From the NCBI GenBank assembly GCA_015485245.1, contig WFTY01000474.1, positions 1-5,610 on the forward strand: a stretch of 5,610 nt of DNA, read 5' to 3'. This document shows positions 1 through 5,610 of the stretch, one piece after another. The position numbers and the translations under genes are program-made. Position 1 is the stretch's first letter. The number at the start of each line of letters is the position of its first letter. The notes under the pieces were generated by a model, which saw nothing but the letters and a program-made list of their open reading frames with translations, ran no database searches and was not told the origin of the DNA. Origin of the DNA: Anaerolineales bacterium. GTDB lineage: Bacteria; Chloroflexota; Anaerolineae; Anaerolineales; UBA11858.

Positions 1-15
1 CTGTTGGAAGGTGGT

Positions 16-429
16 ATGGAAGGGCTGGTGGGAATCCTGTTATTGCCGATTGTTGGGTTTGGTTGGATGTTGCCGGGCGGGGTTCTCATCGGTATTTGGA
101 AAATCATTCGCGACTATGAGAGCATCCGTGAAGCCGGCGCGCGCTTTATTCTGCTGATTGCCGTATTGATTTACCAGGGCACAAAAGTGGTTACGCTGCC
201 CGGCATGCTCAACTACGTTCCGTTTTCAGCCTGGCTGGATATCCCGGCTGGCTGGCAGGATCCTCTGCGCCTGAGCGTTCCAGCGCTCATTTTCATTCTC
301 GCCCTTATGGTGGCAGAATGGGTGCGGCGGCGGCGTTCAGAATCGGCGGTGGCGTATTACATCGCCTGGACTCTTAGTGATGCGATCCTGACCCTGGGAG
401 TGTATGGTGTGATCTTTTTAGGTAGCTGA
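16..429 (+). CDS. Small four-helix integral membrane protein of unknown function
   Basis: I do not recognise this protein. From the ATG at 16 it is 137 residues long. It is mostly hydrophobic, with four likely membrane helices at about residues 3-28, 44-64, 84-102 and 112-135. The loops after helices 1 and 3 are basic (WKIIRDYESIREAGAR and VRRRRSES). By the positive-inside rule both are cytoplasmic, which puts both termini and the LPGMLNYVPFSAWLDIPAGW loop outside. No catalytic motif is visible. The start is uncertain. The ATG at 16 has a purine-rich GGAAGG at 6-11, a tight 4-base spacing. A TTG at 4 is in frame, and the frame is open to the left edge, so the gene may begin outside the window. 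Its stop overlaps the transglutaminase ATG by one base (TGATG), so the two are probably translationally coupled. It may be an accessory membrane subunit of the downstream system, but that rests on position only. Confidence 0.72.
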   Translation: MEGLVGILLLPIVGFGWMLPGGVLIGIWKIIRDYESIREAGARFILLIAVLIYQGTKVVTLPGMLNYVPFSAWLDIPAGWQDPLRLSVPALIFILALMVAEWVRRRRSESAVAYYIAWTLSDAILTLGVYGVIFLGS

Positions 430-2819
430 TGGTGTTCACGCGGGCTTCTAATCGCCGGGGAGATTTGCTCGCCGCGTTCCTGCTACTGGCCGTTGTGCAA
501 ATGGCGGCGTCTCAATTGGTGCTGACCGGATGGGTAGACGGGCTGGCCGCTGTGCGTCTGTTGGCCCTCTTGGGTAGCTTGTTGGGGTTGGCGCTGGGGC
601 TTAGTCAGTTTTCTGCTCCGCTGATGGCCGCTCTGACGTTGATCTATGGCGTTGTGGCGGTTTTCTGGCGCGCGGGGCTCTTCCTGGGAAACGAGATTTC
701 CTGGGATGAGCGCCTGGCAACTGTCGTTAGCCATCTGAGCGTTTCGTTTGCGCAACTTGCCCGGGGGGATGAGGTCACCAGCGAGATGTTTATCCTGGTG
801 TGGATGATGGCGCTGTGCTGGGGGGTAGGGGTATTCGCCGGAATGGCGTTATGGCGCTTCGAGAATCCCTGGTGGAGTTTGCTGCCGGGGGGGCTGCTTG
901 CCTTGCTGGTTTACCGTGCCATCGCAGCGGTGCAGCCACAGTCACAATACCTGGTGGCGTACCTGTTCTTTGGCCTGCTTGTGGTCGCCCGGCGGAGTTT
1001 TCGCTCCCGCGCAGCAGACTGGCAGCAACGGCGTTTGCACGTCCCTCTGGAAATGGGCGGGGATGTCTTCATCGTAACGTTGGGGGTGACTCTGGGATTG
1101 CTGGCTGTTTCTTGGAATGTGCCTACGCCCGCGCGCTCATCACTGGCGGCCAAACGCGCCTGGGCGCGCTTGACCATCCCTTTGGATCCCTTGGAGGATC
1201 GTTTCCGCCGGGCTTTTGCCCCAGCGCGCGGCGGCATCCGCTTTGAGGTGTTGCGCAGCGCTTATTACGGGGAAGTCCTTCCTTTGGGGCGCAGTACTCC
1301 TGATGATGAGGATGTTGTGTTCATCGTTGAAGCTCCGGTGCCGCCATTCGGGGCGCGTTATTACTGGCGCGCCCGACAATATGATTATTACGCCGATGGC
1401 GTCTGGCGTAACACGTTGACCACGCGCGCTTTGCTGGCTCCGGACGGGGCTGGTTTGCCCGCGAGCGGGCAGCGAGTGCACCTTTCTACGACTGTTGTCA
1501 TCATGCCGCGGCTGTCCTTGCTCACCTTGTTCACGCCGCCGCAGCCGGAGTGGGTCAGCCTGCCGGCGGAGGTTGAGCTGGCGTTTAACGTCGATGGGTC
1601 GGTTGACGTGGGGGCCTTTCACGCTCAACAGCCTGTTTCTTCAGGGAGTGCATACGTGGCCCGAGGGTCGTTGAGCACGCCCACCGTGGAGCAGTTGCGC
1701 GCCGCGGGGGAAGCGTATCCCCCCTGGGTGGTGGAGCGTTATCTGCAACTGCCCTCAAGCATTACGCTGCGCACGCGTCAGCTTGCCCGGCAGATCGCCG
1801 GCGATGCGCCTACGCCTTATGATGCCGTTGAGGAAGTTACCAGCTATTTGCGTTCTCATCTGACCTATCAGCCCGTTTTGCCGTTTGCTCCTCTCGATCA
1901 GGAACCCTTGGACTGGATCCTCTTCGATCTTCAGCAGGGGTTCTGCAATTATTACGCTTCTGCGGAAGTGATTCTTTTGCGCTCTTTGGGAATCCCGGCG
2001 CGATTGGTGGTGGGATATGCTCAGGGGGAGTTTCAGCCTGTGGAGGAGGTTGCGCGGGGGCTTCCACAGAGCGGATCAAATGAAATGGAGGGGCGTTATG
2101 TGGTGCGGCAGCGCGATGCACATGCCTGGCCCGAAGTGTACTTCCCCGAAATTGGTTGGGTGGAGTTTGAGCCGACGATCAGCCAGCAGCCGTTCAACCG
2201 CCCGGAACAACGCCTCCTGGAAGACAATCCCGGCTTTGATGGAGGGGATACTCCTGCACTGGGTCAGCCAGACGAGAAGGCTCAGGCGTTGCTGCAACAG
2301 TATGGCTGGAAGCACGGCGCAGCGAGGAAGGCCGTATCGCCTACACAACCGAGCTGGCCTGGCTGGTTGCTCGCTGCATTGTTGCTGGCCCTGCTGATTC
2401 TCTGGCTATCGCCTGGGAGGGATGTGCGCCTGTTGCCTGCTCTGCTGTTAAGCGGTTTGCAGCGCAGCAGCATTCACCTGCCACGGTTTCTGACGCGTTG
2501 GGCGCGCATGCGCACGCTGAAACCGATCCAGCGAGCATATAATGAAATCAACCGCTCCCTGGAGCGCTTGGCGGGAAAACCTTCCCTGGGGGCGACTCCT
2601 GCAGAGCGGGCTGAACGTTTGAAAATCATCCTGCCTGACACCGCCAGCCACATCGATCGTCTGGTAGATATCTACCAGAGCGCCGTATATGCCGAGGTTC
2701 AAGTGGTGGATTTGCGCGCCGCATTCGATGCCAGTCGGGAGATTCGCCGGGCGGTGTATAAAGCGCAGCTTCGGCGCACATTCACTCGAGAGGAAGGGGA
2801 ACACCATGAGCGACGTTAA
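429..2819 (+). CDS. Membrane-anchored TgpA-like transglutaminase with C-terminal DUF4129 region
   Basis: The protein has 796 residues. A basic N-terminus (residues 1-10) is followed by seven likely helices at about 11-31, 38-60, 63-84, 119-141, 147-167, 172-188 and 212-230, a large outside region (231-643), an eighth helix (644-661) and a cytoplasmic tail. Basic loops such as 189-203 fit this topology. The outside part has a YYWRARQYDYYADGVW stretch (311-326) typical of the family, then a transglutaminase core. That core carries catalytic Cys506 in GFCNYYASAE, a GIPARLVVGYA strand (521-531) and catalytic His565 in RDAHAWPEVY. The third triad position, in GWVEFEPT, is Glu581 instead of the usual Asp. 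The tail (about 700-760: a GATPAER segment, then LVDIYQSAVYAE) matches the DUF4129 pattern. The family adopts a papain-like fold, and proteolytic or transferase activity is not settled by sequence. The ATG at 429 has AGGT at 420-423. The last 14 bases overlap the MoxR gene. Confidence 0.93.
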   Translation: MVFTRASNRRGDLLAAFLLLAVVQMAASQLVLTGWVDGLAAVRLLALLGSLLGLALGLSQFSAPLMAALTLIYGVVAVFWRAGLFLGNEISWDERLATVVSHLSVSFAQLARGDEVTSEMFILVWMMALCWGVGVFAGMALWRFENPWWSLLPGGLLALLVYRAIAAVQPQSQYLVAYLFFGLLVVARRSFRSRAADWQQRRLHVPLEMGGDVFIVTLGVTLGLLAVSWNVPTPARSSLAAKRAWARLTIPLDPLEDRFRRAFAPARGGIRFEVLRSAYYGEVLPLGRSTPDDEDVVFIVEAPVPPFGARYYWRARQYDYYADGVWRNTLTTRALLAPDGAGLPASGQRVHLSTTVVIMPRLSLLTLFTPPQPEWVSLPAEVELAFNVDGSVDVGAFHAQQPVSSGSAYVARGSLSTPTVEQLRAAGEAYPPWVVERYLQLPSSITLRTRQLARQIAGDAPTPYDAVEEVTSYLRSHLTYQPVLPFAPLDQEPLDWILFDLQQGFCNYYASAEVILLRSLGIPARLVVGYAQGEFQPVEEVARGLPQSGSNEMEGRYVVRQRDAHAWPEVYFPEIGWVEFEPTISQQPFNRPEQRLLEDNPGFDGGDTPALGQPDEKAQALLQQYGWKHGAARKAVSPTQPSWPGWLLAALLLALLILWLSPGRDVRLLPALLLSGLQRSSIHLPRFLTRWARMRTLKPIQRAYNEINRSLERLAGKPSLGATPAERAERLKIILPDTASHIDRLVDIYQSAVYAEVQVVDLRAAFDASREIRRAVYKAQLRRTFTREEGEHHERR
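1456..1471 (+). repeat. Inverted repeat in the transglutaminase gene
   Basis: TGCCCGC and GCGGGCA are perfect inverted copies separated by two bases (GA). They encode part of LPASGQ in the outside region before the transglutaminase core. No T-run follows. It could fold in the mRNA as a six-pair stem with a four-base loop. Function is unknown, and chance in GC-rich coding DNA is the default explanation. Confidence 0.3.
2660..2679. repeat. Perfect 20-base palindrome inside the transglutaminase gene
   Basis: TCTGGTAGATATCTACCAGA reads identically on both strands, with no spacer and no mismatch. It encodes the R-LVDIYQ-S part of the DUF4129 tail (residues 744-751) and ends 126 bases before the MoxR start. 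The small palindromes ATCGAT (2652-2657) and CGATCG (2654-2659) lie directly beside it. The sequence is observed directly. Any role, such as an operator, an RNA hairpin or a recombination site, is inference. Confidence 0.6.
2791..2800 (+). promoter_or_regulatory. Ribosome binding site for the MoxR ATPase gene
   Basis: AGGAAGGGGA lies five bases before the ATG at 2806, inside the last codons of the transglutaminase gene. It decides the start. The same frame is open further upstream, to an ATG at 2689, but the extra 39 residues have no MoxR character. The 2806 start gives a normal family N-terminus (MSDVKEFGEQIIANIERVIVGK). Confidence 0.75.
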
Positions 2820-3768
2820 GGAATTTGGAGAGCAGATCATCGCCAACATTGAGAGGGTGATTGTGGGCAAACGTTCGGCGATTGAGCTGGCGGTGATCGC
2901 CTTGTTGTGCCAGGGGCATTTGCTGATTGAGGATGTGCCAGGGGTGGGCAAAACCATGCTCGCCCGCGCTCTGGCGCGCTCATTGGACTGCACTTTCAGG
3001 CGCATCCAGTTTACGCCGGATATGTTGCCCAGCGATGTGACGGGCGTGGCGGTTTTTAACCCCCAGAATCGAGAATTTGAATTCCGCCCCGGACCTCTGA
3101 TGGCGCAGATCGTCCTCGCCGATGAAATCAACCGCGCCACGCCAAAAACGCAATCTGCGCTGTTGGAAGCTATGCAGGAACAGCAGATCACGGTTGATGG
3201 TGTTACCCACGCGCTGCCGCGGCCTTTCTTGGTGATGGCCACGCAAAACCCCATCGAGTATGAGGGAACGTTTCCGCTCCCCGAGGCACAACTGGATCGC
3301 TTTCTGCTGCGCTTACAGTTGGGGTATCCAGACCGCGCTCACGAGATGCGCATGCTGGAAAATCAACAGCTCCGCCACCCTTTGGATGATCTGAAGCCCG
3401 TCGCCTCGGTGGATGCATTGCTGAAAGCACAAGAAAGCGTCCGCCGTGTGTACCTTGCTCCCGTGATGCGAGCCTATATTGTCGATATCGTCCAGGCCAC
3501 GCGGCAACATGCTGAACTTTACCTGGGGGTCAGCCCGCGCGGCGCGTTGGGGTTATCCCATGCTGCGCGGGCCAGGGCGGCGCTTGCGGGGCGTGATTAT
3601 GTGCTGCCGGATGACGTCAAAGCGCTTGCCGTGCCCGTGCTGGCTCACCGCTTGATCCTTGAACCTGCGGCGCGCATGCGTGCTGTGCGCGCTGAAGATT
3701 TGCTGGTTGAAACGCTGGCAAAGGTCCCTGTTCCCGGCGGGGATTTGATGGAGGCGAACACCGCGTGA
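2806..3768 (+). CDS. MoxR-family AAA+ ATPase
   Basis: The protein has 320 residues, the usual full length for a MoxR ATPase. It opens with the family's helix and the VIVGKRSAIEL segment (18-28). Next come Walker A in EDVPGVGKT (42-50, Lys49), the QFTPDMLPSDVTG stretch (68-80), the pre-Walker FRPGPL (93-98) and Walker B in IVLADEINRA (102-111, Asp106/Glu107). Sensor 1 is in MATQNP (Asn148), an arginine-finger candidate is in LPEAQLDRF (Arg165), and sensor 2 is in GVSPRGAL (Arg245). All key residues for ATP binding and hydrolysis are present. There is no signal peptide or membrane helix, so it should be cytosolic. MoxR proteins are thought to work as hexameric chaperone-like ATPases with von Willebrand A-type partners. 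Here the partner is the DUF58 protein encoded immediately downstream. It overlaps the transglutaminase gene by 14 bases upstream and the DUF58 gene by 4 bases downstream (GTGA). The client protein is unknown. Confidence 0.96.
   Translation: MSDVKEFGEQIIANIERVIVGKRSAIELAVIALLCQGHLLIEDVPGVGKTMLARALARSLDCTFRRIQFTPDMLPSDVTGVAVFNPQNREFEFRPGPLMAQIVLADEINRATPKTQSALLEAMQEQQITVDGVTHALPRPFLVMATQNPIEYEGTFPLPEAQLDRFLLRLQLGYPDRAHEMRMLENQQLRHPLDDLKPVASVDALLKAQESVRRVYLAPVMRAYIVDIVQATRQHAELYLGVSPRGALGLSHAARARAALAGRDYVLPDDVKALAVPVLAHRLILEPAARMRAVRAEDLLVETLAKVPVPGGDLMEANTA
3750..3754 (+). promoter_or_regulatory. Ribosome binding site for the DUF58 gene
   Basis: GGAGG lies within the last codons of the MoxR gene, ten bases before the GTG at 3765. 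The spacing is on the long side. Because the GTG overlaps the MoxR stop (GTGA), re-initiation by the terminating ribosome probably helps. Confidence 0.55.
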
Positions 3769-5060
3769 GTCGTTCGGCACAGTGGGTGTGGGTGTTTTTC
3801 GCGCTCAGCGTGATGGGCCTGGCTGTTTCTGGCGAGCCTGTTTATGCGCGCCTGGCTTTGCTTTGGCTGCTGTTGCTGGTGAGCAGCTGGCTGATTGCGC
3901 GTCTCTCTTTGCGAGGTGTTCAATTACATCGCAGTGAGCGGACGGCGCGCGCCCATGTTGGGGACGTTTTTTGGGAAAATTTTGTGGTTCAGAATCAGGG
4001 ACGATTCCCGGTGTTGTGGGTTGAAGTGTGTGATCATGCTCCGCTTGTTGGGCGCAACGCCTCTCGTGTGCTGACCTGGATTGGGGCGCGGGAGCAGCGT
4101 TCCTTTCTGGCGCGCAGCCGCCTGACCCGTCGCGGGAGTTACCCTCTGGGGCCGACGGAGCTGATCGCCGGTGATCCATTTGGCCTGTTTGAGGCGCGCA
4201 AATACTTGCCACCGACCACCGAACTACTGGTGTATCCGCCGCTTGTAGAGATCCAAAACTTCCCCGGGCCGCAGGGAGCTTTGCCGGGAGGGGACGCGTT
4301 GCAACGCCTCGCCGTTCAGATAACGCCTAACGCGGCTGGTGTGCGCGAGTATGTGCCAGGGGATACACTCAATCGTATTCACTGGCCCAGCAGCGCGCGG
4401 CGAGGTCGCCTGATGGTGAAGGAGTTTGAGTTGGATCCCCTGGCGGAAGTCTGGCTGTGTGTGGATGCTTCTGCTGACACTCATTGTGTTCAATCCCCTG
4501 CGATGAGTGAACAGAAGTGGTTGTTCTCAAAGGTTTCTCTGAATGCCTCGCTCCCCCCAGATACAATGGAATATGCTGTTTGCATTGCTGCTTCGCTGGG
4601 GCAATATTTTCTCCGCCGCGGCCGCGCGATGGGGTTGATTTCCAATGGCCGCCGCTTCAAGAATCTCCCTCCCGATCGCTCTGGCCGTCAGATGATTAAA
4701 GTGTTGGAGACCCTCGCTATGTTGCAGGCGGATGGCGAGGAGTCCTTTGCCGCCATGGTGGCTGCTCAGGCGCGCCTGTGGCTTCCCGGCACGGTGGTGG
4801 TGTTGATCGTTCCCGATACTTGTCCCGGTCTGGCGGGGTGTGTTGATCTGCTGGCTCGCCTAAACCTCTACCCTGTGGTCGTTTCGCTGGCAGTTTCAAC
4901 CTTTGAGGGTGCTCAGAAGGGCGAAGCGCCAGCGTTGGCAATTTGCACGCCGGGTGTGCCTGTGTATCGCATTGCCTGTGGTGATGATCTCTCAATTGCG
5001 CTGTCTGCCGGCGGCGAGGGCGCACAGGCGCTTTCTGATATAATTGCGCCGCCTTGTTGA
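3765..5060 (+). CDS. DUF58 domain protein, membrane-anchored MoxR partner
   Basis: The protein has 431 residues and starts at GTG. Two helices near the N-terminus (about 6-22 and 26-45) form a hairpin that leaves the rest of the protein in the cytoplasm. A beta-rich part follows (about 50-160), with the family-typical SRLTRRGSYPLGPTELIAGDPFGLF (118-142). The DUF58 signature is VREYVPGDTLNRIHWPSSARRGRLMVKEFE (193-222). After it comes a von Willebrand A-like strand, VWLCVDASAD (229-238). The MIDAS-like motif reads D-A-S-A-D where D-x-S-x-S would be canonical. Between this strand and the helix EYAVCIAASLGQYFLRRGRA (269-288) lies a polar stretch of about 30 residues (239-268). Related Chloroflexota proteins may share it (from memory). 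The C-terminal part keeps a Rossmann-like pattern (GTVVVLIVPD, 342-351). These proteins are thought to pair with the MoxR ATPase, whose gene overlaps this one by four bases. Specific function is unknown. Confidence 0.93.
   Translation: MSRSAQWVWVFFALSVMGLAVSGEPVYARLALLWLLLLVSSWLIARLSLRGVQLHRSERTARAHVGDVFWENFVVQNQGRFPVLWVEVCDHAPLVGRNASRVLTWIGAREQRSFLARSRLTRRGSYPLGPTELIAGDPFGLFEARKYLPPTTELLVYPPLVEIQNFPGPQGALPGGDALQRLAVQITPNAAGVREYVPGDTLNRIHWPSSARRGRLMVKEFELDPLAEVWLCVDASADTHCVQSPAMSEQKWLFSKVSLNASLPPDTMEYAVCIAASLGQYFLRRGRAMGLISNGRRFKNLPPDRSGRQMIKVLETLAMLQADGEESFAAMVAAQARLWLPGTVVVLIVPDTCPGLAGCVDLLARLNLYPVVVSLAVSTFEGAQKGEAPALAICTPGVPVYRIACGDDLSIALSAGGEGAQALSDIIAPPC
5036..5044 (+). promoter_or_regulatory. 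Candidate extended -10 promoter ahead of the lipoprotein gene
   Basis: TGATATAAT is a perfect TGn plus TATAAT extended -10 element. It sits in the last codons of the DUF58 gene, in otherwise GC-rich DNA. A transcript starting about seven bases downstream (near 5051) would leave a leader of roughly 14 bases before the ATG at 5065. No convincing -35 hexamer is visible 16-18 bases upstream (the region reads GCGAGGGC), but extended -10 promoters can do without one. The bases are also explained by coding, so this is only a candidate. It would let the lipoprotein gene be expressed apart from the MoxR operon. Confidence 0.35.
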
Positions 5061-5064
5061 CATT

Positions 5065-5610
5065 ATGAAACCATCATTCGTGATCCCCTTTGCTGTATTG
5101 TTCGCTGGTGTGCTGGCCGCGTGTGCCCCGCCGCCTCAGCCGCTATCCGAAGAAGATGCCATGAGCACGGCGCAGGCATACGTCACTTCAATCGCTCCCC
5201 CGACGGCAACGCCGTCGCCTACGCCGCTCCCGCCGCGGGTGTTGACCATCTGCGTGGGGCAGGAGCCGACTTCGTTGTTCCCTTACGCTGATGATTCGCG
5301 GGCTGCCCGCGTCATCCGCCAGGCGATCTACGATGGGCCGGTGGACCGCTTCAACGGGCAGGCTGCGCCGGTTATTTTAGAGCGGTTGCCTTCCCTGGCA
5401 AACGGCGATGTGCAATTGCGCCCGGTGGATGTTCAGCCTGGCGAGTTGATTGTCGACGCTTTGGGGGGGTGGGTCGCGCTGCAAGAGGGCGTGCGCTACC
5501 GCCCCAGTGGGTGCACAAGCCCGGATTGCGCCCTGACCTATGCGGGGGACCAGCCTGCGCAGATGGACGAATTGGTGGTGCGTTTTCGCCTCTTGCCTGA
5601 TCTCCAGTGG
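5065..5610 (+). CDS. ABC transporter family-5 solute-binding lipoprotein (peptide/oligopeptide type), 3' end missing
   Basis: The first 182 residues are present and the frame is open to the right edge. Family members usually exceed 500 residues, so about two thirds is missing. The N-terminus has a lysine (MKPS), a hydrophobic core and a lipobox LAAC with Cys20, which predicts a lipoprotein anchored on the outer face of the membrane. A flexible linker rich in Pro, Thr, Ala and Ser follows (about 21-57, with TATPSPTPLPP). The binding domain starts with LTICVGQEPTSLFPYADD (60-77), like family-5 (SBP_bac_5) proteins. It continues with AIYDGPVDRF (87-96), a Cys150-TSPD-Cys155 pair that could form a disulfide, and VVRFRLLPDLQW (171-182). 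The ligand cannot be read from this part. It starts four bases after the DUF58 stop and has no clear Shine-Dalgarno sequence, which suggests coupling or a near-leaderless transcript. Transporter permease genes would be expected to the right. Confidence 0.88.
   Translation, partial: MKPSFVIPFAVLFAGVLAACAPPPQPLSEEDAMSTAQAYVTSIAPPTATPSPTPLPPRVLTICVGQEPTSLFPYADDSRAARVIRQAIYDGPVDRFNGQAAPVILERLPSLANGDVQLRPVDVQPGELIVDALGGWVALQEGVRYRPSGCTSPDCALTYAGDQPAQMDELVVRFRLLPDLQW
5201..5217 (+). repeat. GC-rich hairpin in the lipoprotein linker coding region
   Basis: CGACGGC and GCCGTCG form a perfect 7-base-pair stem around a three-base loop (AAC). It falls in the Pro/Thr linker codons about 136 bases after the start codon. 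No T-run follows, so it does not look like an intrinsic terminator. Low-complexity Pro/Thr/Ala codons may produce it by chance. Confidence 0.35.
5297..5311 (+). repeat. GC-rich hairpin in the lipoprotein binding-domain coding region
   Basis: CGCGGG and CCCGCG pair perfectly around a CTG loop. The flanks ATGA (5291-5294) and TCAT (5312-5315) could extend the stem past a two-base bulge. It lies within codons for DDSRAARVI. There is no T-run afterwards, so a terminator is unlikely. Confidence 0.3.

Noticed and set aside
800..1246. A 148-codon plus-strand frame inside the transglutaminase gene
   Set aside because: The main frame there encodes consistent membrane helices with proper topology. The alternative frame has no recognisable domain and no good ribosome binding site.
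2538..2543. TATAAT inside the transglutaminase gene, about 260 bases before the MoxR start
   Set aside because: There is no TG extension and no proper -35 at a normal distance. The bases encode Tyr-Asn of the DUF4129 region.
2542..3135. A 14-base exact repeat (ATGAAATCAACCGC at 2542-2555 and 3122-3135)
   Set aside because: The copies encode NEINR in DUF4129 and the Walker B DEINR in MoxR. A repeat of this length is not very unlikely by chance in 5.6 kb, and nothing else in the flanks matches.
2448..3254. A 268-codon open frame on the minus strand across the transglutaminase/MoxR junction
   Set aside because: It lies opposite two clearly conserved genes, its translation shows no family motif, and long antisense frames are common opposite GC-rich genes.
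4617..4626. CGCGGCCGCG palindrome in the DUF58 gene
   Set aside because: Ten bases of pure G and C in GC-rich coding DNA are expected by chance, and it encodes the basic helix RRGRA.
5056..5061. TTGACA, a perfect -35 hexamer, just before the lipoprotein ATG
   Set aside because: The sequence 16-18 bases downstream (around CGTGATCC) does not resemble a -10 element and would lie within the coding region. The hexamer spans the DUF58 stop codon.
887..5469. Runs of seven G at 887-893 and 5463-5469, as possible slippage or phase-variation sites
   Set aside because: Both reading frames run intact through the runs. Runs of this length are ordinary in G-rich codon use, and there is no sign of a switched frame.
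1..5610. Search for CRISPR arrays, tRNA or rRNA genes, insertion sequences and intrinsic terminators
   Set aside because: I found no spaced direct repeats, no cloverleaf-like segments, no transposase motifs and no GC stem followed by a T-run. Coding sequence fills practically the whole window.

Overview
The window holds five plus-strand protein genes packed end to end with almost no intergenic DNA. Two are complete MoxR-system partners, one is a complete transglutaminase, one is a small membrane protein whose upstream limit cannot be seen, and one is a solute-binding lipoprotein cut by the right edge. Base composition is moderately GC-rich with G-rich codon use. The lipoprotein has a Pro/Thr-rich linker after the lipobox followed by a family-5 start (TICVGQEPTSLFPY). 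That linker style, together with the form of the transglutaminase and DUF58 proteins, points to a Chloroflexota bacterium, probably Anaerolineae-like. This assignment is inference from protein style and was not searched.

Layout: a four-helix membrane protein (about 16-429); an 8-helix membrane transglutaminase with a C-terminal DUF4129 region (429-2819); a MoxR-family AAA+ ATPase (2806-3768); a membrane-anchored DUF58 protein (3765-5060); and an ABC-type peptide/oligopeptide-binding lipoprotein (5065 to beyond 5610). The first four genes are joined by overlaps of 1, 14 and 4 bases, and the fifth starts 4 bases after the fourth stops. The arrangement looks like one translationally coupled operon. 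A possible internal promoter for the lipoprotein gene lies at the end of the DUF58 gene.

How they fit: MoxR ATPases, DUF58 proteins and TgpA-like transglutaminases form a widespread conserved gene group. The ATPase and the DUF58 protein are thought to act as a chaperone-like pair on the cytoplasmic face of the membrane. The transglutaminase exposes a papain-like Cys-His enzyme domain outside the cell and a DUF4129 tail inside, where it could contact the ATPase/DUF58 pair. The true substrate of such systems is not established. The module itself is a known type. Less usual here are the gene order (transglutaminase first), the extra small membrane protein in front, some active-site and metal-site departures, and a perfect 20-base palindrome inside the transglutaminase gene. 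I see no mobile element, CRISPR array, tRNA or rRNA, and no gene-free stretch longer than a few bases.
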